DNA of 7,700 bases from an uncultured Rubritalea sp. (GTDB lineage Bacteria; Verrucomicrobiota; Verrucomicrobiia; Verrucomicrobiales; Akkermansiaceae), in the NCBI GenBank assembly GCA_937951395.1, contig CALFBV010000051.1, positions 1 through 7,700 on the forward strand. Direction: 5' to 3'. Of the stretch, positions 1 through 5,252 are shown one piece after another (position 1 is the stretch's first letter; every line of letters starts with the position of its first letter). The position numbers and the translations under genes were made by a program. The notes below the pieces were generated by a model. The model ran no database searches. It saw nothing but the letters and a program-made list of their open reading frames with translations, and was not told the DNA's origin.

Positions 1-96
1 ATTAGTACCTTCGAGTGTGCTAAGATCCAGTGTGAAAGCAGAAGCTGCTGAAGTAAGCGCTGCTGCAGAGATTGAGGTGATTAGTGTTTTGTTCAT
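1..96 (-). CDS. Exported protein, N-terminal fragment
   Basis: Reading leftward from an ATG at 94-96, the frame stays open for 32 codons to the window edge, so only the N-terminus is visible. The peptide starts MNKTLITSISAAALTSAASA and continues FTLDLSTLEGTN. This is a typical Sec signal peptide: a short Lys-containing n-region, an Ala/Ser-rich hydrophobic core, and an A-S-A cleavage site near residue 20. The mature start FTLDLS resembles the first strand of secreted beta-rich proteins, such as the PEP-CTERM-type proteins common in Verrucomicrobiota, but the diagnostic C-terminus is outside the window. There is no Shine-Dalgarno sequence in front of the ATG, only an A/T-rich stretch. The function cannot be assigned. 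The 338-base gap to the upstream gene suggests it has its own promoter. Confidence 0.7.
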   Translation of the reverse strand, partial: MNKTLITSISAAALTSAASAFTLDLSTLEGTN

Positions 97-137
97 AAAA
101 TTTATATTTGATATGGGGTTGGAGTAATTCCGACCAA

Positions 138-165
138 AAAATACATAAATTATTATCAAGGGCAA
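138..165 (-). promoter_or_regulatory. Possible promoter for the exported protein at 1-96
   Basis: On the minus strand, TTGCCC (160-165) is followed after 16 bases by TATTTT (138-143), about 42 bases upstream of the ATG. Each box matches the sigma-70 consensus at four of six positions. In such an A/T-rich region this could be chance. Confidence 0.2.
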
Positions 166-189
166 TGAAAATTTTAGATTTTTTTCATT
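164..189. repeat. 8-bp inverted repeat upstream of the 1-96 gene
   Basis: AATGAAAA (164-171) and its perfect reverse complement TTTTCATT (182-189) flank a 10-base spacer. On the minus strand it overlaps the outer edge of the candidate -35 box at 160-165, so it could be an operator. It could equally be a chance A/T-rich palindrome. Confidence 0.25.
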
Positions 190-434
190 TATTCGCTTTT
201 GGATGCCCAATCTGGTGAAGACAGCCACTCCGCAATGCAATAGAGACAAATGAAAATATCTGAAATTTAGATAATTGCGCTTTTTGGTGGGTAGGTGTTG
301 GGGGTGATATTCTTAAATGGCTTCGTTTCATCTTAGTAAGCGTGATCTAATTACTCCTTCGTCGAATCTTATCATTTAGAGAAATCATCTCGAGACCAAT
401 TTCTTCTTCATCACTATTTGGTATTACTATAATG

Positions 435-1208
435 TTACTTCTTCAGAGGTTGACTGTTCTTGAAGCTACTCAACTCAAGGGTCTTAATGACCGCTTTACC
501 TTCGGATACATAACTTTTTTCTCTCTCTTTCACCACGCCTACACCCTTAGCAAACCAAATCTCTTTAGATTGAATAATGTGGTCAGACCCTTTCCTCTTC
601 TGATCCATTTGTATTTTGTCGGTAGTATATTTAGTGCCTTGGACTTCGATTTCGGTATCTTTAGAAGTGACTCGGAATTGGAATTCAGGGAGTCCTGTTG
701 CAGACCATGTCCATTTATCTGCAGCTTTTGATCGCTCATTATAAATTAGAATAGGCTTAACACTGATCATGCCCTTTTTTAAGTCAGGCTTTTCAGGGTC
801 ATGCAGGTAGGTTCCATAATATAGAAGTGAACCTTCTCGATACTCTAGAATTTGTTTTTTCGTGAGTTCACCTTCGATAAAAATATTGACTTGTGGGGCT
901 GGTCTTTCGAGAGCTTCTACTTCTACCAAGCCTATACTCTGTTGAATCTCTTCGTACTTGTACATCATCCCACCTTTGGTTTTTTCGCCATTATCCTTGA
1001 GGGTGGATTCGAATTTGACATTATCTGGGATCTGAACGGATGCCGCATACGTCCAAGTATTGCCTTTTTTAAGAAGCTCAGAGCTATCTAGTTCAATCTC
1101 TTTTTTCTCGACAGTTTCCTGAGCGAGAGAGGCACTTGTTAGGCCGCCAATAATGATAGGAGTGATTAGGCTTAATCGTGTTTTAGTGTAGATTCGTGTT
1201 ATTTTCAT
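435..1208 (-). CDS. Exported protein of unknown function
   Basis: 257 residues. Residues 1-29 form a signal peptide: basic n-region (K2, R5, K9, R11), hydrophobic core LSLITPIIIGG at 12-22, and cleavage near S-L-A at 27-29. There is no lipobox Cys and no further membrane segment, so the mature protein should be periplasmic or secreted. The mature part is rich in Lys, Glu and alternating hydrophobic residues, suggesting a beta-sheet fold. Near the C-terminus (217-230) is IWFAKGVGVVKERE, which resembles the 'W(F/Y)A.GVG.V+..' strand of DUF3108- and TapB-like periplasmic proteins; this is similarity by eye, not a confirmed hit. It is the last gene of a three-gene minus-strand unit, 24 bases after the TPM-like gene. 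The ATG at 1206-1208 is the natural start because it directly precedes the signal peptide. No Shine-Dalgarno sequence is seen. Confidence 0.8.
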   Translation of the reverse strand: MKITRIYTKTRLSLITPIIIGGLTSASLAQETVEKKEIELDSSELLKKGNTWTYAASVQIPDNVKFESTLKDNGEKTKGGMMYKYEEIQQSIGLVEVEALERPAPQVNIFIEGELTKKQILEYREGSLLYYGTYLHDPEKPDLKKGMISVKPILIYNERSKAADKWTWSATGLPEFQFRVTSKDTEIEVQGTKYTTDKIQMDQKRKGSDHIIQSKEIWFAKGVGVVKEREKSYVSEGKAVIKTLELSSFKNSQPLKK

Positions 1209-1232
1209 AGAAGGATGACTGTGGATGGTTCG

Positions 1233-1976
1233 CTACTTTTTGATTTGAGAGATGCTTGTGGCTGCATAGGGTGAGTGGAGTCGCTTTTTAGGCTTAGTAA
1301 CTGGAAATGTATGAGGTCTCTTATTATTTAATGATGCCAGCATATACCAAAATATTAAAATTGCAATAATAGTAACTATAATAAAGAGTGCTATTTTTAC
1401 CAAGTTGAGTATGTAGGCCATAAATTTCTCGGTTCTGGTATTTCTGGCGGTAGTTTTCTCGAATTCTTCGTAATTGGGGCGCGCGTTGAGATAAGAAAGT
1501 CGGTCTTTGATGGTCTCTGGTGAATTCTGAATCAGCTCTTGTATGTCCGGCTGACTTCCGATGCTCTGTTTCATAGAAGCGATACAAGTGGTAAGATCAG
1601 TGACGTCCTCCAATACAGGTTGATTTTTGGTGAAAATGTCTACGGTATTCTGGCTTGAGAAAATTCCTACACAGATCAGTAGGTGGAATTTTTCAGAAGA
1701 CGAGCCTTCTCCTGCAGCTTCTTCAAGTCCGGATTCCCAGATCAGCTTTATTCGCGTTCTAGAAGTGTTTACATTATAAAATGCGTAGCTAACGAGGGTA
1801 TCCCTATCCTGTAAAAGGTTTTCTTGGCTCTTGGTGATTGACTCTTTCTGCTCATCAGTAATCAGGTTCTCTGGGTCTATGATAGAGTATTCTGTGGCGT
1901 GTAGGCTACCTACTAAGAAGAGTAGCTGGATAAGCGTGAGGAGTTTCTTCACTCTGTTGCGTGCTAATAAAGACAT
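1233..1976 (-). CDS. Exported, membrane-anchored TPM-like domain protein
   Basis: 247 residues. A signal peptide covers about 1-27 (basic R6-K11, core LLTLIQLLFLVGSL, cleavage near LHA). A TPM-like domain follows at about 30-162. It opens with IIDPENLITDEQKESITKSQ, close to the family's 'V.D.a.LLs..q...L' start, and has a central strand FHLLICVGIF (97-106) where TPM proteins carry their nucleotide- or metal-proximal beta strand. The usual acidic residues and G-Y-G motif are not obvious, so this is a divergent or degenerate member. A single transmembrane helix lies at about 188-213, followed by a short basic cytosolic tail. The predicted topology is domain outside and tail inside. Characterised TPM proteins have been linked to phosphatase activity, photosystem repair and respiratory-complex assembly, so the fold does not fix a function. 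Seven bases separate it from the upstream zinc-ribbon gene. Confidence 0.75.
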   Translation of the reverse strand: MSLLARNRVKKLLTLIQLLFLVGSLHATEYSIIDPENLITDEQKESITKSQENLLQDRDTLVSYAFYNVNTSRTRIKLIWESGLEEAAGEGSSSEKFHLLICVGIFSSQNTVDIFTKNQPVLEDVTDLTTCIASMKQSIGSQPDIQELIQNSPETIKDRLSYLNARPNYEEFEKTTARNTRTEKFMAYILNLVKIALFIIVTIIAILIFWYMLASLNNKRPHTFPVTKPKKRLHSPYAATSISQIKK

Positions 1977-1983
1977 GTAGATG

Positions 1984-2754
1984 TTAATTTTTGCGTTTAA
2001 AGCGTTTAAATTTTCTCTTAAGGGTTTTTTTTGTGCTATTTAATATAGGCACTATACCATTGAGCAGTTCTTCAATGTCCTTACCTATCCTATCTTTTTT
2101 TAGAGTCCTGTTGAGAGTCGAAACCAGTCTTGAGGAAGATCCATCAGGAATGAAAATTTCTGCTTGATAACCATAGGTGAGAGCGCATTTAGCCGCAGAT
2201 GTGTCGATGAGTAGTAGCACATACCATTCTTTATCAGCCTCGGTCTCACCCTCTATTACTGGGCATTTATTGATCATCCAGAGTGCCATCTGCTGAACTT
2301 CTGCATCTGACTGCAGAGGTAGCAAGCACACTTTAGGAATGAATTGAGGGTAACGTTTGTGGATGAATGAGATGGCTTCTAGAATGCGCTCTTTCTCATT
2401 GTCCTCCAGTTTTTTGGAGAAATCTAATAATGTTTCAAGGGGCGGTAGCTGTTTGACAGGGAGAAGTTTTTCTAAATAGCTAAACGAAAACCCACAATAA
2501 TCACATCGCTCAAGAGCACGTTTTCTTAGAAGCTTCAAGCATTCTGGACAACGAGGCAACTCTCCAACCAAAAGTCTACCAAATCGCTCTTTCTTAGATA
2601 AATTAACAGGGAGGTCTTCTTGAGTCAAAATATCTGTGGGATCATCATCGAACTCGTCGTTTAGTTCATCGGTTATTTTGTCGTGTGGTTCTTCTATAGG
2701 TTCGTACTTCATTTTCTTAGCATTGCTATGGGTAGCATAGTTTCGAGAGCCCAT
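1984..2754 (-). CDS. Cytosolic zinc-ribbon protein with TPM-like domain
   Basis: 256 residues with no signal peptide. Residues 1-55 are acidic and probably disordered (runs of E and D at 21-40). A treble-Cys-pair zinc ribbon follows, with C69-P-E-C72 and C84-D-Y-C87. Residues 105-235 look like a TPM-family domain: a helix, the strand KVCLLPL (141-147), WYVLLLID (177-184), then ALTYGYQAEIFIP (191-203), which matches the TPM 'LLLV...+.+.GYG.E..L' pattern, and a helical end containing IGKDIEELLNGI (223-234). The C-terminus (242-256) is strongly basic and suggests contact with nucleic acid or acidic membrane lipids. The ATG at 2752-2754 is used; Met15 (ATG at 2710-2712) is an alternative start. 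It is the first gene of the minus-strand unit, and its product would be the intracellular partner of the exported TPM-like protein behind it. The function is unknown. Confidence 0.78.
   Translation of the reverse strand: MGSRNYATHSNAKKMKYEPIEEPHDKITDELNDEFDDDPTDILTQEDLPVNLSKKERFGRLLVGELPRCPECLKLLRKRALERCDYCGFSFSYLEKLLPVKQLPPLETLLDFSKKLEDNEKERILEAISFIHKRYPQFIPKVCLLPLQSDAEVQQMALWMINKCPVIEGETEADKEWYVLLLIDTSAAKCALTYGYQAEIFIPDGSSSRLVSTLNRTLKKDRIGKDIEELLNGIVPILNSTKKTLKRKFKRFKRKN
1993..2010. repeat. Tandem 9-bp repeat in the gene's 3' end
   Basis: GCGTTTAAA occurs twice in tandem (1993-2001, 2002-2010). On the minus strand it is in frame and encodes F-K-R twice in the basic tail of the zinc-ribbon protein. 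It probably arose by slippage duplication that extended the cationic tail. Confidence 0.7.
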
Positions 2755-2773
2755 TGATCAATCTAAATCCATG

Positions 2774-2779
2774 ATTATA
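2774..2779 (-). promoter_or_regulatory. Possible -10 box of the TPM-like operon
   Basis: On the minus strand TATAAT matches the sigma-70 -10 consensus perfectly and ends 19 bases before the ATG at 2752-2754, which would give a short 5' leader. The region about 17-18 bases upstream (ACATTA or CACATT) is a poor -35. A second minus-strand TATAAT lies at 2793-2798, so the exact box is uncertain. Confidence 0.3.
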
Positions 2780-2872
2780 AACACGAATCCAAATTATAAT
2801 GTGAAATTTTGAAAATCTGTGGCATGCTATGGTCAGAAATAAGAACTTCTAACAAAAAATAACAACGATCAT

Positions 2873-3214
2873 ATGGATAATAACGAAACAAATCAAGATC
2901 ACGATAACGTGAAAAGCACAATGGATTCTCTAAACGAGACATTCAAGTCCGCTGCCGATGAAGCGAAGAGCAAGGCAAAAGAGGCTGCACCGAAAGTCAA
3001 AGAAGCGCTTAAAAATGCCGCTCACGACATGGCCTACGGAGCTGCCTACGGAGCTTCATTTGCCGGCGCACTCGCAGCAGAATTCTTACCGCAGTCTGTA
3101 AAAGACGGGCTCGCAGAGGGATCTAGCGCAGGTAAAGATGCCGCGAAGAACACCGCTGCAAAATGCAAAGCTAAAGACTGCACCGATGGCGATGCTGAAT
3201 GCTCAGCCACGTAG
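2873..3214 (+). CDS. Small Ala/Lys-rich protein with C-terminal cysteines
   Basis: 113 residues, not assigned to a named family. Residues 1-20 are polar and acidic. Residues 20-52 form an amphipathic Ala/Lys/Glu helix (SAADEAKSKAKEAAPKVKEA) of the kind found in YtxH-like or LEA-like stress proteins and apolipoprotein-type coiled coils. Residues 52-73 are a small-residue, weakly hydrophobic stretch (AYGAAYGASFAGALAAEFLP) that could pack as a Gly-zipper helix or lie on a membrane. The tail carries three cysteines, C98, C103 and C110, unusual for a cytosolic spacer protein and suggestive of metal binding or disulfides. The gene stands alone: it is divergent from the TPM-like operon and is followed by a strong terminator. 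No Shine-Dalgarno sequence precedes the ATG, only an A-rich leader. A stress or envelope role is possible but not shown. Confidence 0.75.
   Translation: MDNNETNQDHDNVKSTMDSLNETFKSAADEAKSKAKEAAPKVKEALKNAAHDMAYGAAYGASFAGALAAEFLPQSVKDGLAEGSSAGKDAAKNTAAKCKAKDCTDGDAECSAT
3032..3055. repeat. Perfect tandem 12-bp repeat inside the Ala-rich gene
   Basis: GCCTACGGAGCT occurs twice head to tail (3032-3043 and 3044-3055), in frame, encoding A-Y-G-A twice (residues 54-61). The identity at all 12 positions, including third codon bases, points to a recent duplication. Confidence 0.9.
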
Positions 3215-3219
3215 TAAGA

Positions 3220-3238
3220 GTTTAAATCTACTTTAAAC
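3220..3238. repeat. 7-bp inverted repeat after the Ala-rich gene
   Basis: GTTTAAA (3220-3226), a 5-base spacer, then TTTAAAC (3232-3238), starting five bases after the stop codon and just ahead of the terminator. It is a perfect palindrome of low GC content. It could be a protein-binding site or a minor mRNA 3' hairpin. Confidence 0.4.
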
Positions 3239-3249
3239 GCGATTTATCA

Positions 3250-3284
3250 CAGCCCGTATCTTTACTGAGATGCGGGCTGTTTTT
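3250..3284 (+). terminator. Strong intrinsic terminator
   Basis: A 12-bp stem (3250-3261 with 3268-3279; CAGCCCGTATCT pairing with AGATGCGGGCTG, one G-U wobble) encloses a 6-base loop, and a run of five T follows (3280-3284). This is a classic rho-independent terminator 36 bases after the Ala-rich gene. It isolates that gene from the mlaF operon. Confidence 0.92.
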
Positions 3285-3300
3285 ATACATTCTAAATCAC

Positions 3301-3329
3301 TTGCAATCAAGCCCCTCATGGATGATGAT
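3301..3329 (+). promoter_or_regulatory. Possible promoter of the mlaF operon
   Basis: TTGCAA (3301-3306), 17 bases, then GATGAT (3324-3329). Each box matches the sigma-70 consensus at four of six positions with ideal spacing. It lies just past the upstream terminator and 56 bases before the mlaF ATG, where a promoter is required. Confidence 0.3.
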
Positions 3330-3385
3330 TCCACCATGGCTATTGAAGCAATGGCAGCAAGCTTGCCCTACGCCTAAAAGAATTT

Positions 3386-4147
3386 ATGAGCAAAAATACA
3401 CCATTGATAGAAGTGCGAGATCTCCATCAGAGATTTGGTGACCAGCACGTACTCAGAGGTGTGACCACTCACGTCAATAAAGGCGAAACTCTAGTCTTGT
3501 TAGGTGGATCAGGTGGCGGGAAAAGTGTCCTCATTAAGCACTTTATCGGTCTCCTCAGCCCCTACAGTGGCCAAGTAATGATCAATGGCGAGGATATTTC
3601 AAACATGAATGAACGCCAGCTCGGGAAGGTGCGTCGTGCCATGGGGATGATGTTTCAGAACGGAGCGCTATTTGACTTCATGACAGTTGGACAGAACATC
3701 GCCTTTCCCCTCAGAGAGCGGGGGATAACAGATGAGTCAGAGATTGAAAAACGCGTTATCGAGTGTCTAGATATTGTAAAACTTCCAGGGCAAGAAAATA
3801 AAATGCCCGCAGAGCTTTCCGGAGGCATGCGCAAGCGAGTAGCTCTCGCACGCGCCATCGTAGATAAACCAGAATGTGTCCTCTATGATGAACCACATGC
3901 CGGACTAGACCCCATCACAGGAGACTCTATCGATCACCTCATCAAAGATCTTCAAAACGATCACGGAATGACCAATGTCATTATCACTCACGAGATGCGC
4001 AGTGTGTTCCGCATCGCAGACAGAGTGATTTTTCTTAAACTGGGAGAGATCTACTGGGAAGGCACACCACAGGAAATGAAAGACTCGGGAGATCCTCAGT
4101 TGTTAGACTTTATTGAAGGAGTGGCGAGGGAAGTTACCATTTCCTAG
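3386..4147 (+). CDS. mlaF: Mla-type ABC transporter ATP-binding protein
   Basis: 253 residues, the usual length for MlaF/Ttg2A. It is the cytosolic ATPase that drives phospholipid transport between inner and outer membrane through a permease (MlaE) and an MCE protein (MlaD). All ABC motifs are present: Walker A GGSGGGKS (40-47), Q-loop Q91, signature LSGGM (144-148), Walker B CVLYDE (164-169) with catalytic E169, D-loop GLDP, and switch H202 in ITHEM. The family-specific segment FQNGALFDFMTVGQNIAFPLRE (90-111) marks the MlaF subfamily rather than other ABC ATPases. The residues after DEP (H-A-G-L-D) differ slightly from the commoner 'DEPxxGLD' spelling in MlaF, but all essential positions are kept. 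It is the first gene of the unit, with mlaD 28 bases downstream. No mlaE lies next to it. No Shine-Dalgarno sequence is seen before the ATG. Confidence 0.93.
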   Translation: MSKNTPLIEVRDLHQRFGDQHVLRGVTTHVNKGETLVLLGGSGGGKSVLIKHFIGLLSPYSGQVMINGEDISNMNERQLGKVRRAMGMMFQNGALFDFMTVGQNIAFPLRERGITDESEIEKRVIECLDIVKLPGQENKMPAELSGGMRKRVALARAIVDKPECVLYDEPHAGLDPITGDSIDHLIKDLQNDHGMTNVIITHEMRSVFRIADRVIFLKLGEIYWEGTPQEMKDSGDPQLLDFIEGVAREVTIS

Positions 4148-4175
4148 AGTTAAAAAATTTATAGAAACAGAAAAT

Positions 4176-5228
4176 ATGGCAATCAAAGAAAAAAGATCAG
4201 AAGCAATCGTGGGGCTATTCCTTTTAATAGGGCTCGCAGTGCTGGGCGCACTTGTCGTGAAATTTGGCAGAGTAGGAGAGAGCAACATGGAAGGAAGATA
4301 CAATGTTGAAATCACATTCAGCGATGCATCAGGCCTTATTAAAGGTAGTGAAATCCGTATGGGTGGAGCACGGATCGGTAAAGTCACCAACACACCAGAA
4401 CTCCAAGATGATCTCAAGGTACTCGTGCAGATGCGCCTTACCGGAAAAATCAAGATAGATAAAAAAAGCTCATTCCAGATCGCCTCACTCTCCATCCTGG
4501 GTGATAAAATGATCGTAGTGACTCCGCCAGATTTACCAAGTGGTGAGTATTTAGAAGACGGAGATGTGTTACGCGGATCGGGTGCAGGAGGTCTAGAAGC
4601 TCTGCAGTCAGACGCAGAGTCCGTCGCCAGAGATGCCCGAGTGCTCATGAAAGACGCTCGCACCACCCTACTAAAAGTAGATTCAGCCCTAGATGACATC
4701 CGAGCTGTAGCAGGAGGTCTTGCAGAGTCTGTTGATAAAGTGAATACAGACCTGTTAGACAAAGAAAGCATTGGCAGTCTCAAGCGTTCAATAGCTAATC
4801 TGGAACAAATAACTACCAGCTTCAAAACTATAGGGGACGAGGTGAAGCCCACCTTTGGAGACGTGAGAAAGGCGATAGCAAGCGTGCAGGCTGCCGCAGA
4901 TGCAGCGACGAGAACCTTCGATGGAGCCAGCGTGCAGCTCAAGAACATAGAGCCAGCCCTAGCCAGTATACCAGAAGCAGTAGGTAGCTTCAAATCCGCA
5001 GCCAAGAAAGCAGAAGGAGTCATGGGAGAAGCAGAGAAAACCATAACCAAAATAAACAAAAGTGATGGTCTGCTAAACACCCTAACAGACGATAAAGAAT
5101 TTAGCAGTGACACCAAAGAATTTGTTAAAAACCTCAAGCATTACGGAATCTTACGCTACAAGGACGACTCGACCTATGATGAGAAAGACCCCAAAGAGAA
5201 CCGCTACCGTAGCTCACGCCGCAGATAA
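4176..5228 (+). CDS. mlaD: MlaD-like MCE-domain lipid transport protein
   Basis: 350 residues from the ATG at 4176. The same frame is open upstream to a TTG at 4113 inside mlaF, but the ATG gives the expected N-terminus (MAIKEKRSEAIVGLFLL), with a positively charged start and one transmembrane helix at about 10-29. A single MCE domain follows (about 41-118), including FSDASGLIKGSEIRMGGARIGKV and the closing LGDKMIVVTPP (108-118). Residues 135-300 are long amphipathic helices, longer than in E. coli MlaD (183 residues) and closer to the extended MCE proteins that form a helical needle or barrel. The tail is basic (RYRSSRRR). MCE proteins form hexameric rings in the periplasm that hold lipid and dock onto the MlaF/MlaE complex. 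It is co-transcribed with mlaF (28-base gap) and the PilT-like gene (24-base gap). Confidence 0.92.
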   Translation: MAIKEKRSEAIVGLFLLIGLAVLGALVVKFGRVGESNMEGRYNVEITFSDASGLIKGSEIRMGGARIGKVTNTPELQDDLKVLVQMRLTGKIKIDKKSSFQIASLSILGDKMIVVTPPDLPSGEYLEDGDVLRGSGAGGLEALQSDAESVARDARVLMKDARTTLLKVDSALDDIRAVAGGLAESVDKVNTDLLDKESIGSLKRSIANLEQITTSFKTIGDEVKPTFGDVRKAIASVQAAADAATRTFDGASVQLKNIEPALASIPEAVGSFKSAAKKAEGVMGEAEKTITKINKSDGLLNTLTDDKEFSSDTKEFVKNLKHYGILRYKDDSTYDEKDPKENRYRSSRRR

Positions 5229-5252
5229 ACAACATCCTTTAGACGATAAACC

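Larger units (their letters stand above)
97..434. other. Intergenic region, no gene seen
   Basis: This 338-base stretch lies between two minus-strand genes. I found no convincing ORF on either strand; minus-strand frames starting near 412 and 390 end after about 8 and 13 codons. No tRNA-like fold, riboswitch or clear intrinsic terminator for the 435-1208 gene is visible. Apart from the inverted repeat and possible promoter noted at 138-189, there is a weak 5-bp palindrome (TATCT-N7-AGATA) near 257-273. I assign nothing else. Confidence 0.6.

Noticed and set aside
432..731. 99-codon plus-strand frame over the exported-protein gene
   Set aside because: It runs antisense to a gene with a clear signal peptide and plausible protein composition; its own translation is Phe/Leu-rich with no family signal.
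435..2754. Possible defence or toxin system in the three-gene minus-strand unit
   Set aside because: No nuclease, NTPase, protease, deaminase or toxin motif is visible in any of the three proteins; the TPM-like, zinc-ribbon and signal-peptide features point to an envelope-associated unit instead.
2820..2836. Sigma-54-like site (TGGCAT...GGTCA) before the Ala-rich gene
   Set aside because: The -24 half is reasonable but the -12 half lacks the GC dinucleotide and TTGCA context, and there is no nearby sigma-54 regulator to support it.
4113..4175. N-terminal extension of mlaD from a TTG inside mlaF
   Set aside because: The ATG at 4176 puts a normal charged start directly before the transmembrane helix; the extra 21 residues overlap mlaF and match nothing in the family.
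4103..5137. Long antisense frame (344 codons) opposite mlaD
   Set aside because: It lies entirely over a confidently recognised MCE-domain gene. Its translation is low-complexity Ser/Leu/Arg-rich with no motif, as expected for the mirror frame of a Lys/Glu/Ala-rich gene.
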